A stretch of DNA of 64,000 nt from Pedomonas mirosovicensis (GTDB taxonomy: Bacteria > Pseudomonadota > Alphaproteobacteria > Sphingomonadales > Sphingomonadaceae): contig NZ_JAKFIA010000001.1 in assembly GCF_022569295.1 (NCBI RefSeq), positions 2,247,001-2,311,000 of the forward strand, given 5' to 3'. Each line of letters begins with the position of its first letter. The first letter of the stretch is position 1. Below, piece by piece: positions 7,560 to 16,199 of this stretch. Position numbers and translations under genes: made by a program. Below the pieces are notes generated by a model that ran no database searches, was not told the origin of the DNA, and saw only the letters and a program-made list of their open reading frames with translations.

Positions 7560-8759
7560 TCACAGGTAGCTCATCCACGGGCGGCCGCTGTGTTTCTTCA
7601 GCCTCGCGAACCAGCGACAGGCGAACCACAGCGGCACCGCCATTATGGCCGCCAGCAGCCAAAGGGTGGCGACGTTCGGCAGGCTGAAATATGCGCCCTG
7701 GTTTGGCCCGAACAAGGCGAGGCAGGCGAGGTTGAGCAGGTGCAGCGCGTACAAGTGCGCGAGATAAAAGAACAGCGGCGCGGTGCCGAAGGTGGCGATG
7801 AGCGTGAGCACGCGCGGCGGGGCTTTTTCGGCGGCGCCCAAAATCAGCGCGCCCACGCCCAGCGTCAGCAGCAGGAAATCCAGCGACGGCGGATATTTGG
7901 TGAGATTGAGGAAGGACATGACGGTGTGCAGCGCCGTTGGCCCAGCCGACCACGGCAGCGGCTCGCCGTAAATATTGACGGCGCGCAAGACACCGAACAG
8001 CAGCAGAGACAGCGCGCCGAGCAGATATAATTTCTGGCGGCGCGCGCCCGCATCGCTGCCGCGTGCGAACCATGGCCCGATGGCGTAACCCAGCGCGATG
8101 ACGCCGATCCACGGCAGCAGCGGATAGGACGTGCGCGCCTGCCCGCCCCACGGCAGGTCGATGAGGCCGCGATCATGCAAAATGGCCCAGATGACATGGC
8201 CAGGCTCGCCCGGCGCGAAGGCGATGGGACCGAGCAGATTGTGCAGGAAAACGATGCCCAGCCCCACGGCGATGAGCGCGGCGCGCGGCAGCCAGAGGAG
8301 GCCCGCCAGCGCGACCATCGACAGGCCGATAGCCCAGATGACCTGCAGATAAAGGATCGATGGCGTGAGTGAGAACGTCCACGCGAAATTGACCAGCGTG
8401 ACTTCCAGCAAAATGAGGAACAGGCCGCGCTTGAGCAGGAATGCGGATGCCGCTGCCGGGCCGCCGCGCTGCTGGCCATAAAGCCATGCGGACAGGCCGG
8501 TGAGCGCCACGAACACCGGCGCGCACAGGTGCGCGGTGAGGCGCGTGAAAAACAGCGCGGGCGGCGTGACGGAGAGATCGACCGGATCGCTCACCTGCGC
8601 GTGGATGAAGAAATATTCGCGCACATGATCGACCAGCATGAGCAGCATGACCAGGCCGCGCAGCGCATCGATGCTGATGACGCGGGATTTGAGCGCCGCA
8701 TTCGCCGCTGCGGATATGGATGGGACAACCGTGAGTGCGCCTGCGCTGGATGATGCCAT
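7560..8759 (-). CDS. DUF1624 / heparan-alpha-glucosaminide N-acetyltransferase-like membrane protein
   Basis: A 399-residue polytopic membrane protein begins near residue 28 with VISIDALRGLVMLLMLVDHV, the hallmark of acyltransferase-like DUF1624 proteins related to the lysosomal enzyme HGSNAT. About ten hydrophobic segments follow, including FLILLEVTLVNFAWTFSLTP and LFFYLAHLYALHLLNL. Such proteins are thought to move acyl groups across the inner membrane to an amino sugar or similar acceptor; the substrate here is unknown. The ATG at 8759 follows GGAGG by seven bases. It is convergent with the E1 gene, whose stop lies three bases away. Confidence 0.8.
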   Translation of the reverse strand: MASSSAGALTVVPSISAAANAALKSRVISIDALRGLVMLLMLVDHVREYFFIHAQVSDPVDLSVTPPALFFTRLTAHLCAPVFVALTGLSAWLYGQQRGGPAAASAFLLKRGLFLILLEVTLVNFAWTFSLTPSILYLQVIWAIGLSMVALAGLLWLPRAALIAVGLGIVFLHNLLGPIAFAPGEPGHVIWAILHDRGLIDLPWGGQARTSYPLLPWIGVIALGYAIGPWFARGSDAGARRQKLYLLGALSLLLFGVLRAVNIYGEPLPWSAGPTALHTVMSFLNLTKYPPSLDFLLLTLGVGALILGAAEKAPPRVLTLIATFGTAPLFFYLAHLYALHLLNLACLALFGPNQGAYFSLPNVATLWLLAAIMAVPLWFACRWFARLKKHSGRPWMSYL

Positions 8760-9149
8760 GGGATACCTCCGGCGCATGTTATGTTACATTGTCACATTAT
8801 ACGTCAACCGGGAAAGCCGGATTGCACCGGCCATGGCGGTGGGGCTCGCGAAGGTGTCAGCAATCGTTCCTTAAAATCATTCAACAGTTTGGAGGCGCCG
8901 GATTGCGCTGCACGGCGGCTCTGCATGGCTGATTTGCATGGCTGCACCGGGCGGCTGCTTTGCATATCTGCACCGGGCGGCTGCATCACGCGGCTGCACC
9001 GGGCGTCTGCATCACGCGGCTACACCGGGCGGCTTCTCTGCATATCTGCCCTGCATATCTGCTCCGCGCGGCTGCGCTGTGCGAGCATCGCCACAACCAA
9101 CGCCCGGCTGATACGTTTCTCTGCGGTCAACGCACAAGCGGGCCGCGCC
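8760..9149. other. Intergenic region with 26-bp tandem repeats
   Basis: This 390-base space separates the DUF1624 start from the trypsin-like protease start. Its left part (about 8775-8810) is AT-rich and likely carries promoters. Its right part holds the tandem repeats listed at 8943-9046. An in-frame extension of the protease ORF covers the region, but it looks like repeat DNA rather than protein. Confidence 0.5.
8943..9046. repeat. 26-bp tandem repeat, four units
   Basis: The motif TGCACCGGGCG (TACACCGGGCG in the last unit) recurs at exactly 26-bp intervals, starting at 8943, 8969, 8995 and 9021. The second half of each unit is either TGCATCACGCGGC-like or contains TGCATATC; partial copies of the latter continue to about 9062. 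The unit length is not a multiple of three, so this is not a protein repeat. Confidence 0.75.
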
Positions 9150-10094
9150 ATGGACTATTCCGACGCCTATTTGCGTGAGTTCCTGCCCAAGGAAAATCCA
9201 CCGGAGGGAAGCGTGCCCGCCGAAGTGGAGGAAGAAATTCACAGGTGGCGCGAGCACGCGGAGCTGGCGGACCGGGAACTGGTCGCCCGCAGCACGCGCT
9301 GGACCTATGCCATGTTCGCCGCGCTCGGCGAGGGACAGATCCAGCGCACCCGCGCCGCCTTCGCGCCGCTGGGCGCGCGAATACTGGCGCGCTCGGTTTC
9401 CATCGGGCTGTTCGACCCGGCGGAAAAACCCGGCTTCGGGCTGGTGCTGGATGTGCCGCCGTGGGACGGACCGGCCTTCGACGTGTTCGATGAAATTCGC
9501 TTTCCCCGCCTCGGCCTGTCATTTCCCATCGCGCTGCGCCAGAGCGAAACCACGCTGCATGCGCCGCCCCATCCGGCCAACGCCACCAGCGCCTGCTGGG
9601 CCCGCTGCAATAAAAATGCCGTGTGGGGCGTGCTGACCGCCGGGCACGCCCTTTCGGGCAACCGGCCGGGGCGGCCGGTAAGGCTGGCGGGCGGCGGCAC
9701 CGGCAGCCTGCTGCGCTCGTGGTATCAGCCGATCGATGCCGCGTTCGTCACCACGCAAAACCCGCAAACCATGCCCGCCGCCCTGCCCGCCCTCGGCTTT
9801 CCCGCCGCTGGCCAGGCGGTGCGGCTGGCCAGCCAGAGCGGCCCGCAACCCCGCACCATCGTGCGGGTGATGGATTCGATGGGCGTGCTGCACACGCGGG
9901 AATTCGCCGTTCTCCTGTTTCTCGACCAGCCGGGAAAGCCGGGCGATTCCGGCGCGCTGACGCAGATGCCAACGGGCGAGGCGGTGGGAATTTACAAGGG
10001 CGCGATGACCTCGCCGCAAACCGGATCAAGCGTGGGGCTCGCCCAGAATTTCGAACAGGCGGCCTATGCCCTCGACATCACCCCCTACCTTTGA
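9150..10094 (+). CDS. Trypsin-like serine protease with N-terminal helical region
   Basis: The protein has 314 residues. The C-terminal half shows a trypsin-like catalytic triad in order: H166 in VLTAGHAL, D196 in PIDAAFV and S267 in GKPGDSGAL. Spacing and flanking glycines fit the S1-type fold. The first 130 residues (helical, starting MDYSDAYLREFLPKENPPEG) match nothing I recognise and could be an adaptor or effector-associated domain. There is no signal peptide, so it should act in the cytoplasm. It is followed after ten bases by a Trypco1-type gene, the companion that gave that domain family its name (trypsin-co-occurring). Upstream in-frame codons to 8781 were rejected as repeat DNA. Confidence 0.75.
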   Translation: MDYSDAYLREFLPKENPPEGSVPAEVEEEIHRWREHAELADRELVARSTRWTYAMFAALGEGQIQRTRAAFAPLGARILARSVSIGLFDPAEKPGFGLVLDVPPWDGPAFDVFDEIRFPRLGLSFPIALRQSETTLHAPPHPANATSACWARCNKNAVWGVLTAGHALSGNRPGRPVRLAGGGTGSLLRSWYQPIDAAFVTTQNPQTMPAALPALGFPAAGQAVRLASQSGPQPRTIVRVMDSMGVLHTREFAVLLFLDQPGKPGDSGALTQMPTGEAVGIYKGAMTSPQTGSSVGLAQNFEQAAYALDITPYL

Positions 10095-10104
10095 GGAAAA
10101 CGCC

Positions 10105-10455
10105 ATGACGGAAGCTTCCGAGAACGAGTGGTATTTGTCGATTTTCGTGCCCGGCGGCGGAGAGGCGGACGAAGCGCCGCCGCCCGACGAGGCGGTGGAG
10201 AAGCACGCGCTCAAGGATTACCTCCCCGCCTTCGGCCGAGTGGAGAAGGTGCCTGCCAAAAGCGTCGAGGCCCAATGGCAGGAAACCCTCGATACGCTGA
10301 TGAAGCTGACCACCGTCAGCGGGCAATCCGAGGGGTGGATCATCAAGGAAATCGAGGCGGGCCTGACGCTCAGCGCCAAGGGCGAGCTGCTGTTCATCGC
10401 CGAGGCCGGCGCGGAGGCCAGCATCAAGTTCATCCTCAAGCGCAAGGGCAGCTAA
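10105..10455 (+). CDS. Trypsin-co-occurring domain (Trypco1-like) protein
   Basis: A 116-residue acidic protein starts ten bases after the protease stop, behind a GAGG motif. Its C-terminal third, EIEAGLTLSAKGELLFIAEA followed by GAEASIKFILKRK, closely follows the Trypco1 pattern (a beta-rich unit of the type xVxFGLKLSAEAGxxIAKAGxEAxFKVxLxW). Trypco1 proteins were described by comparative genomics next to trypsin-like proteases in predicted conflict or stress systems; their biochemical role is not established. The gene almost certainly forms an operon with the protease. Its stop overlaps the convergent OsmC stop by four bases (10452-10455). I base the family call on remembered pattern, not a search. 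Confidence 0.65.
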   Translation: MTEASENEWYLSIFVPGGGEADEAPPPDEAVEKHALKDYLPAFGRVEKVPAKSVEAQWQETLDTLMKLTTVSGQSEGWIIKEIEAGLTLSAKGELLFIAEAGAEASIKFILKRKGS

Positions 10456-10949
10456 ACGCCCGCAAGGCCGGTGACGATTTCCAGACCGCCGGCCATGGTG
10501 CGGTGGACGGGGCACTTGTGGGCGATTTCGAGAAGGCGGGCTTGCTGCGCCTCATCGAGCGGGCCGTAAAAGGCGAGGGTGACGGTGATCCGCTCCATGC
10601 GGGTGGTGGCGGCGTCGCAGTCCAGGCAGTCGCGGCCGTGCAGCCGCTCGTGGCGCAGGCTGACGACGACGCCTTCCAGCGGCCAGCCCTTGCGGTCGGC
10701 ATAGAGGCGCACGGTCATGGAGGTGCAGGCCCCCAGCGCCATGAGCAGCAGGTCGTAGGGGTTGGGCCCGGCATCGCCGCCGCCCACGTCCACCGGCTCG
10801 TCGGCGGTGAGCTGGTGGTTGCCCGCCCGCATCAGCTGGGCAAGGGGCGCGCCGGGCAGGCTGGAGACGATGACCTCGCCCGTGGGCAGATCGGCCGCAT
10901 GGCCCGTGCCCGCCGGATTTTCAGCAGTGCGAAGGGATGGATCGGTCAT
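10452..10949 (-). CDS. OsmC family protein
   Basis: This 165-residue protein fits the OsmC/Ohr superfamily. It has [20 protein letters not shown], containing the first conserved Cys, an intervening [20 protein letters not shown], and the second conserved Cys in [11 protein letters not shown]. OsmC proteins are dimeric thiol-dependent peroxidases acting on organic hydroperoxides in the cytoplasm; some YhfA-like members have unknown substrates. The ATG at 10949 is preceded by AGGAG. It is convergent with the Trypco1-like gene with overlapping stop codons. Confidence 0.88.
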   Translation of the reverse strand: MTDPSLRTAENPAGTGHAADLPTGEVIVSSLPGAPLAQLMRAGNHQLTADEPVDVGGGDAGPNPYDLLLMALGACTSMTVRLYADRKGWPLEGVVVSLRHERLHGRDCLDCDAATTRMERITVTLAFYGPLDEAQQARLLEIAHKCPVHRTMAGGLEIVTGLAGV

Positions 10950-11024
10950 GACGCGCGCTTCTCCTTCTGATGCAAGGAGAAGGACGCGCCAGCGGCAGGG
11001 AGGGTTCCGGCGCTTCACCCGCGC

Positions 11025-11052
11025 AAAAAAGCGGCGGGGTTGCCCCCGCCGC
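11025..11052 (-). terminator. Intrinsic terminator after gcdH
   Basis: On the minus strand a hairpin GCGGCGGGGG-CAA-CCCCGCCGC is followed by six T residues, just downstream of the glutaryl-CoA dehydrogenase stop. Confidence 0.85.
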
Positions 11053-11084
11053 AATTTTGGCTGCGGTAAGATCGAAAAAAATGT

Positions 11085-12317
11085 TCAGGCGAAAGCCTGC
11101 AACCCGGTTTGCGCGCGGCCGAGCACGAGGGCGTGGATATCGTGCGTGCCTTCGTAGGTGTTGACCGCCTCCAGGTTCATCATGTGGCGGATGACGTGGA
11201 ATTCATCGGAAATGCCGTTGCCGCCGTGCATGTCGCGGGCGACACGGGCAATCTCCAGCGCCTTGCCGCAGTTGTTGCGCTTCAAGAGCGAAATCGCCTC
11301 GGGCGCGAGGCGGCCTTCATCCATCAGCCGCCCGGCGTGAAGGCAGGCGGACAGGCCAAGGGTGATTTCGGTCTGCATGTCCGCCAGCTTCTTCTGGTAA
11401 AGCTGGGTGGACGCCAGCGGACGGCCGAACTGCTTGCGCTCCAGCCCATACTGGCGCGCCGCATGCCAGCAGAACTCCGCCGCGCCCAGCGCGCCCCACG
11501 CGATGCCGTAGCGCGCGTTGTTGAGGCAGCCGAACGGGCCGCTGAGACCCTTGATTTCAGGGAACATGCGGTCCTCGGGGATGAACACGTCCTGCAGCAC
11601 CACCTCGCCGGTGAGGCCGGCGCGCAGCGAGAACTTGCCCTCGATCTTGGGCGTGGAGACGCCCTTGTCCCCGCGCTCGACGATGAAGCCGCGGATCTCG
11701 TCCCACCCTTCGTCATTGACGAGCTTGGCCCAGATCACGAACACCTGCGCGATGGGCGAATTGGTGATCCACATTTTGGTGCCGTTCAGCACGAAACCGC
11801 CATCGACGCGGCGGGCGCGGGTTTTCAGGCTGCCGGGATCGGAGCCGGAGTCAGGCTCGGTGAGGCCAAAGGAGCCCACCCATTCGCCGCTGGCGAGCTT
11901 GGGCAGGTATTTCTCCCGGTGCGCCTCGGTGCCGTAGGCGTAGATCGGCCACATGACGAGGGAGGACTGGACGGAAAGCGTGGAGCGATAGGCACTGTCC
12001 ACCCGCTCCACCTCGCGGGCGATGAGGCCATAGGCGACATAAGACACGCCGGGACAGCCATAGCCCTTGATGGTGGGCCCCAGAAGGCCGAGGTCGCCCG
12101 CTTCCGTCATCATCTCGGGGAAGAACTTTTCGTGCCGGTTGCCCTCCAGCACGCGGGGCATGAGCTTTTCCTGACAGTAGGCGCGGGTCGCGTCGCGGAT
12201 CATCCGCTCTTCCTCGGTCAGGCTGTCTTCCAGCAGCAGCGGGTCTTCCCAGCGGAACTTGGGCCACACGATCTTCTTCGGGCCCTGCACGCCTTGCTGG
12301 ACGCTCACGTCGTTCAT
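11085..12317 (-). CDS. gcdH: Glutaryl-CoA dehydrogenase
   Basis: This 410-residue acyl-CoA dehydrogenase contains [20 protein letters not shown] (flavin/substrate region), [16 protein letters not shown] and [20 protein letters not shown]. It also has the C-terminal [20 protein letters not shown], which carries the catalytic Glu. The N-terminal [20 protein letters not shown] and the overall pattern fit glutaryl-CoA dehydrogenase, which converts glutaryl-CoA to crotonyl-CoA in lysine and tryptophan degradation, passing electrons to ETF. Its length is standard for the family. It stands as a single gene with its own terminator. Confidence 0.9.
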   Translation of the reverse strand: MNDVSVQQGVQGPKKIVWPKFRWEDPLLLEDSLTEEERMIRDATRAYCQEKLMPRVLEGNRHEKFFPEMMTEAGDLGLLGPTIKGYGCPGVSYVAYGLIAREVERVDSAYRSTLSVQSSLVMWPIYAYGTEAHREKYLPKLASGEWVGSFGLTEPDSGSDPGSLKTRARRVDGGFVLNGTKMWITNSPIAQVFVIWAKLVNDEGWDEIRGFIVERGDKGVSTPKIEGKFSLRAGLTGEVVLQDVFIPEDRMFPEIKGLSGPFGCLNNARYGIAWGALGAAEFCWHAARQYGLERKQFGRPLASTQLYQKKLADMQTEITLGLSACLHAGRLMDEGRLAPEAISLLKRNNCGKALEIARVARDMHGGNGISDEFHVIRHMMNLEAVNTYEGTHDIHALVLGRAQTGLQAFA

Positions 12318-12440
12318 GTTTCAGTCTCCTCCCGGTACGCGGCCACAGGATATCGCCCCCTGGCCCAAGGAGGTAGACCATTCCATCAAACCGTGCCAGC
12401 AGCCACAGGCAAAGCGACAGGGGGCGGCGCTATTTCGCCG

Positions 12441-13271
12441 TCAAAATGACGAAGCGGGCGTCACCGCCAGGGGCGCCTCCGGCGCTTCCGCCTCTTCCAG
12501 CCGGCGGGTGGGCAGCACCACCCGCTCGCCATCGCCCGACTGAAGCACATCAACCGCAACGCCGTAGGTCGCCGCCATCACATCCGGCGTGAGCACGGAG
12601 GCCACGGGGCCATCGGCCACCACCTGGCCGGCGCGCAGAACGACAACCCGGTCCGCCAGCCGACCGACGAGCGAAAGATCGTGCAGCGTGACGATGACGC
12701 CCCGCCCCTCGGCCGCCAGATCGCGCAGCAGGCGGACGATGTCGAGCTGATAGGCGGGGTCGAGCCCGGCAAGGGGCTCATCCGCCAACACCCACTGGGG
12801 CTTGCCCGCCAGCACGCGGGCGAGCAGCGCCCGCGCCCGCTCCCCGCCCGACAGGGTGAGGATGTCGCGGTGGCGCAGCGCCTCCAGCCCGCAGCGGGCA
12901 ATGGCGGCCTCGATGGCCGCGCGGTCCTCGGGGCCGGGCGCGGCGGCGAAGCGGCCATAGGGCAGACGGCCGAGGGCAACGACGGCCTCGACCGACAAGC
13001 CCCACGCCACCTCCCGCCCCTGCGCGAGGAAGCCGAGGCGTTGCGCGCGTGCGCGGGGATCGAGCACGGCGAGATCCGCCTCGCCCAGCCGGACGGTGCC
13101 CCCGCTCACCCGCCGCCCGCCGCCGAGCGCGCCGAGCCAGGTGGACTTGCCCGCCCCGTTCGGCCCGAGCACGGCGGTCACCTCCCCCGCCCGGAAGGCG
13201 CAGGCGACCGGCCCCAGCAGGCGTTTGGAGCCGGCATCGATGACGAGATTTTCGCAGGCAAGCACACTCAT
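12441..13271 (-). CDS. btuD: Cobalamin/heme-type ABC transporter ATP-binding protein
   Basis: A 276-residue ATPase has Walker A GPNGAGKST, signature LSGGERARALLARVLA, Walker B WVLADEPLAGLDP and H-loop VTLHDLS. It is the FecE/BtuD type. The ATG at 13271 overlaps the stop of the permease gene by four bases (ATGA), so btuF, btuC and btuD form one translationally coupled operon. A cobalamin riboswitch heads this operon, which assigns the substrate as vitamin B12 or a related corrinoid rather than iron-siderophore. A short Ala/Glu-rich tail extends the C-terminus. Confidence 0.88.
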   Translation of the reverse strand: MSVLACENLVIDAGSKRLLGPVACAFRAGEVTAVLGPNGAGKSTWLGALGGGRRVSGGTVRLGEADLAVLDPRARAQRLGFLAQGREVAWGLSVEAVVALGRLPYGRFAAAPGPEDRAAIEAAIARCGLEALRHRDILTLSGGERARALLARVLAGKPQWVLADEPLAGLDPAYQLDIVRLLRDLAAEGRGVIVTLHDLSLVGRLADRVVVLRAGQVVADGPVASVLTPDVMAATYGVAVDVLQSGDGERVVLPTRRLEEAEAPEAPLAVTPASSF

Positions 13272-14254
13272 GCCAGCTGGCTCCGCATCCTGAGGAGAAG
13301 GAAGAGGAAGAAGGGCGCGCCCAGCAGCGCCATGACGATGCCGAGCTTCACCTCCGTGCCGCCGGGCAGCACGCGCACCAGCGTATCGGCCGCCAGCACC
13401 AGCGCGCTGCCGCCCAGCATGCTCGGCACCAGCAGCGCGCCGGGGCGCGCGCCGACGAAGGGGCGCAGCAGGTGCGGCACCACCAGCCCGACGAAGCCGA
13501 CGATGCCGGTGACGGCGACCGTCGCGCCGACGGAAATGCCGACGCCCAGCAGTACGCGGCGGTGAATGGCGGTGAGGTTCAGCCCCAGGGTGCGGGCGGT
13601 CTGCTCCCCCAGGCTGAGACCATCGAGCGCGCGCCCCGTCGTGAGCAGCAGCGCGCAGCCCAGCGCCGCGAACGGCAGGATGAGGACAAGGTCGTTCATG
13701 CTGCGGTCGGTGAGCGCGCCCATCATCCAGTTGATGATCTCGGCGGTGGCGAAGGGACTGGGCGCCAGGCTGATGGCAAACGAGGTGAGCGCGCTCGCCA
13801 GGCTGTTGAGGATGATGCCCGCGAGGATGAAGGTGGCGACCCGGTTGGTCTCGACCGCCAGCATATAGAGCAGCGCCGTGCCCGCGATGGCGGCCACCAT
13901 GGCGCAGGCGGGCAGCACCCACGCCGCCTTGGCCGATATGCCGAGCCAGATGGAGAGCACCGCGCCGAATGCCGCGCAGGCGGAAACGCCGAGCACGGCG
14001 GGGTCCGCCAGCGGGTTTCGCAAATAGCCCTGCAACACCGCGCCCGACAGGCCGAGCACGCCGCCGACCACGATGGCGAGCAGGGTGCGCGGCAGGCGCA
14101 GCTCCGCGATGATGAAGTATGGCGCGGCATCATCGCCCGAGAAAATGCCGAGCGGGGACACCCACACCTTGCCCGCCGCCAGCGAGGCCAGCGACAGGGC
14201 GAGAATGAGGCCGCCAAGGGCCGCGAGGACAAACAGAACGCGGGTTTGGTTCAT
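13268..14254 (-). CDS. btuC: Cobalamin ABC transporter permease (FecCD/BtuC family)
   Basis: The 328-residue, very hydrophobic protein has the FecCD permease motifs LRLPRTLLAIVVGGVLGLSG, LRNPLADPAVLGVSACAAFG and VTGIVGFVGLVVPHLLRP, with the nine to ten transmembrane segments usual in this family. A longer frame begins at 14326, but the ATG at 14254 overlaps the binding-protein stop by four bases and matches the family N-terminus. It forms the inner-membrane channel for BtuFCD-type corrinoid import. Confidence 0.9.
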   Translation of the reverse strand: MNQTRVLFVLAALGGLILALSLASLAAGKVWVSPLGIFSGDDAAPYFIIAELRLPRTLLAIVVGGVLGLSGAVLQGYLRNPLADPAVLGVSACAAFGAVLSIWLGISAKAAWVLPACAMVAAIAGTALLYMLAVETNRVATFILAGIILNSLASALTSFAISLAPSPFATAEIINWMMGALTDRSMNDLVLILPFAALGCALLLTTGRALDGLSLGEQTARTLGLNLTAIHRRVLLGVGISVGATVAVTGIVGFVGLVVPHLLRPFVGARPGALLVPSMLGGSALVLAADTLVRVLPGGTEVKLGIVMALLGAPFFLFLLLRMRSQLA

Positions 14255-15207
14255 GAGGCGCTTTCCACGGCCTTGCGGGCCGCGCTTAAGGAGCGGGCGG
14301 CCTCGATGAGCGACGGCCCGCCGCAATAGAGCAGCTGGGGCGGGTAATAGGCGAGCGCCATGCGCCCCTCCAGCCGCTGGAGAACCGGGTGGCCGAGCAG
14401 GCGGTCGCGGGCGGCGGGCGTGCCCGCGTGGGGGTCGCCGGTCAGCAGCAGGCGGGGCGGGTTCGCCACCAGCCGCTCCAGCGGCACGATGCCCCAGAAA
14501 TCGACGCCGTAGCGGGGCGCTTGGTTGGCAAGCCCGGCGCGGGAGAGCAGATCATCCTGCAACGTGCCGGTGCCGGGCGAAAAGCCATCCGGCTGGAGGA
14601 TGAGCGCGGGGATGGGCTTGCCCGTCGCGTGGATCGACGCCAGCGCCGCGTTGATGCGGCGCGCCAGTTCCTCGCCCCGCTCAGGGTGGCCGACAAGAGC
14701 GGCGATGTCGCGGATCTGCCGGAGGCTTTCCTCCACCGTGTTCGGCACGCCGAAGGCGCTGACGGGAATGCTCATCCGCTCCAGCGCGCGGCGGGTGGCG
14801 GGCGCGGTGTGGACGCTGGCCAGCACCAGATCGGGCTTTTGCATCAGCACCTCCTCGGCCGTGGCGTAGGTGAAGGGGAAGCGCCTGGCGAGATCGGCGA
14901 CGGTGGAGCTGGCGGGGTCGCGCGAATAGTGGCTGAGCGCCGCGATCTGGCCGGGCTCGGCCACATGCAGCAAGATGGCATCAAGGCAGGGATTGAGCGA
15001 GACGATACGCCGGGGAGCCTGCGGGGGAACGGGTGCGGAGGCGGGCTCAGAGGGCGCATCATTCCGCGCCACGTCCAGCCCCATGACGGCAAACGGCAGG
15101 CCGACGGCCAGCCCAAGCAGGGCAACGCCTGCCGCCGCCAGCCTCCTGCCGCCGCCCGTTTGCGACGCCGCCGCGCGCCGCTTCCAGTTCCGAGGCCCGT
15201 TCAGCAC
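14251..15207 (-). CDS. btuF: Cobalamin-binding periplasmic protein
   Basis: This 318-residue protein has an N-terminal hydrophobic segment (AAAGVALLGLAVGLPFAVMG, about residues 24-43) that should act as signal or anchor. The type III periplasmic binding fold follows: RRIVSLNPCLDAILLHV, then EVLMQKPDLVLASV and YGVDFWGIVPLERLVANPP. The start appears to be GTG at 15207; no in-frame ATG lies before the signal. It captures corrinoids for the BtuCD pair encoded directly downstream with overlapping codons. A cobalamin riboswitch lies about 170 bases upstream. Confidence 0.85.
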   Translation of the reverse strand: MLNGPRNWKRRAAASQTGGGRRLAAAGVALLGLAVGLPFAVMGLDVARNDAPSEPASAPVPPQAPRRIVSLNPCLDAILLHVAEPGQIAALSHYSRDPASSTVADLARRFPFTYATAEEVLMQKPDLVLASVHTAPATRRALERMSIPVSAFGVPNTVEESLRQIRDIAALVGHPERGEELARRINAALASIHATGKPIPALILQPDGFSPGTGTLQDDLLSRAGLANQAPRYGVDFWGIVPLERLVANPPRLLLTGDPHAGTPAARDRLLGHPVLQRLEGRMALAYYPPQLLYCGGPSLIEAARSLSAARKAVESAS

Positions 15208-15374
15208 CCAGCACCCGCGTCAAGGCCGGAGCGCCCCAACGGGCGCCCGGCGCAGCCACCACCATGGCCGGGCGGCACGGCGCGACCGCGCCCGCCTTCC
15301 GGCCGTCTCGGCGTCGTCTCACGGGAGAAAGACCGCGCGCTCGGCACACCCCGGCCGGGCGACAGACGACGGCG

Positions 15375-15560
15375 GCAGGCAGGTCTCCTGGCTTGCGGGT
15401 CTTCGTTCGGTGCGCGCCGCCTTCCCGGTTGAGCCAGTGGCGTTGATGGCGCGCGAACTCGCCGCTTACAGTTGCGGGGGCAGCCCCGGATTGGCCCGGC
15501 CGTTCCATGAAGCCGGCGCGTCACCGGGTTCCCTTTTCACCCCGGATACGGGGAACCTGT
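15375..15560 (-). promoter_or_regulatory. Cobalamin riboswitch upstream of btuFCD
   Basis: Read on the minus strand, the region has GGGAACCCGGTG near 15530 and the B12 box GCTGCCCCCGCAACTGTAAG (about 15465-15485). GCCACTGG follows, then GGGAAGG, and finally AGCCAGGAGACC (15382-15393). These are the conserved blocks of the AdoCbl riboswitch in the right order. It should reduce btuFCD expression when cobalamin is plentiful. Confidence 0.93.
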
Positions 15561-15707
15561 CGCACCTCTTCGGGTAAACCCGGCGACCCAAAGCGTCAAG
15601 CCGGGGATTTGCGGGCAAAAAAACAACCGGGGCCGTGGCGGTTCCTGCGCCGCCACGGCCCGAGCCGATGGTTTTCGGAAAGCGGAGAAAACCGCCGCGC
15701 CGCAACC

Positions 15708-16070
15708 TTACCGGGTTTGCCGGTTCTGTTCCGTATTCTGCGGGCGGGCCGTGCCGGTCGGGTCGCCTTCCGCATTGGCCGACGTGCGCTCCTCCGACTG
15801 GTCGGCGGCCACCGTGTCCTTCTCGGGATGGGCGACGTGATCGGTTTCCGGATGCTGGTCCGACGGACGGAAATCACATTCCTTCGGCTGCACCCGCGGA
15901 CCATCGACCACCATCGAGACCGGATCGCTGGCGGGGAAGGATTCCTCGATCGCCTCGTCCAGAGCCTCGTCGGCGCGCTTCTCCTGCGCCTCGCCGCACT
16001 TCACGTCCTGCTTTTCCTGCGTGGGCTCTTCCTTGTTGGGGTCGGCAGACGAAGGGGTCATGTTCTGCAT
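15708..16070 (-). CDS. Small acidic hypothetical protein with FPASDP motif
   Basis: This 120-residue, strongly acidic and polar protein lacks a signal peptide or membrane segment. The core LDEAIEESFPASDPVSM (about residues 37-53) matches a short motif found in many small proteobacterial proteins of unknown function, usually as ...LDEALEESFPASDPP. Flanks are low-complexity Glu/Asp/Pro sequence and probably disordered. It stands alone upstream of the btuF riboswitch. The gene is likely real because of the conserved core; the function is unknown. Confidence 0.7.
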   Translation of the reverse strand: MQNMTPSSADPNKEEPTQEKQDVKCGEAQEKRADEALDEAIEESFPASDPVSMVVDGPRVQPKECDFRPSDQHPETDHVAHPEKDTVAADQSEERTSANAEGDPTGTARPQNTEQNRQTR

Positions 16071-16199
16071 TGTTCCACTCCATGGCTAGGGACGAAAGCG
16101 GGCCTTGGCAGCAACAGTTTCAGTGGCAGCGCCCGCCTCCTCCTGAGAAAAAGAACCCGCCACCCGAGCCTTCTGTTCCGGCTGGAGGGGCCACCTGCC

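Noticed and set aside
8943-9046. CRISPR-like array
   Set aside because: The repeats are directly adjacent without unique spacers, and no cas gene is present.
8781-9149. In-frame N-terminal extension of the trypsin-like protease
   Set aside because: The added codons lie in promoter sequence and 26-bp tandem repeats, and a normal start at 9150 precedes a sensible protein.
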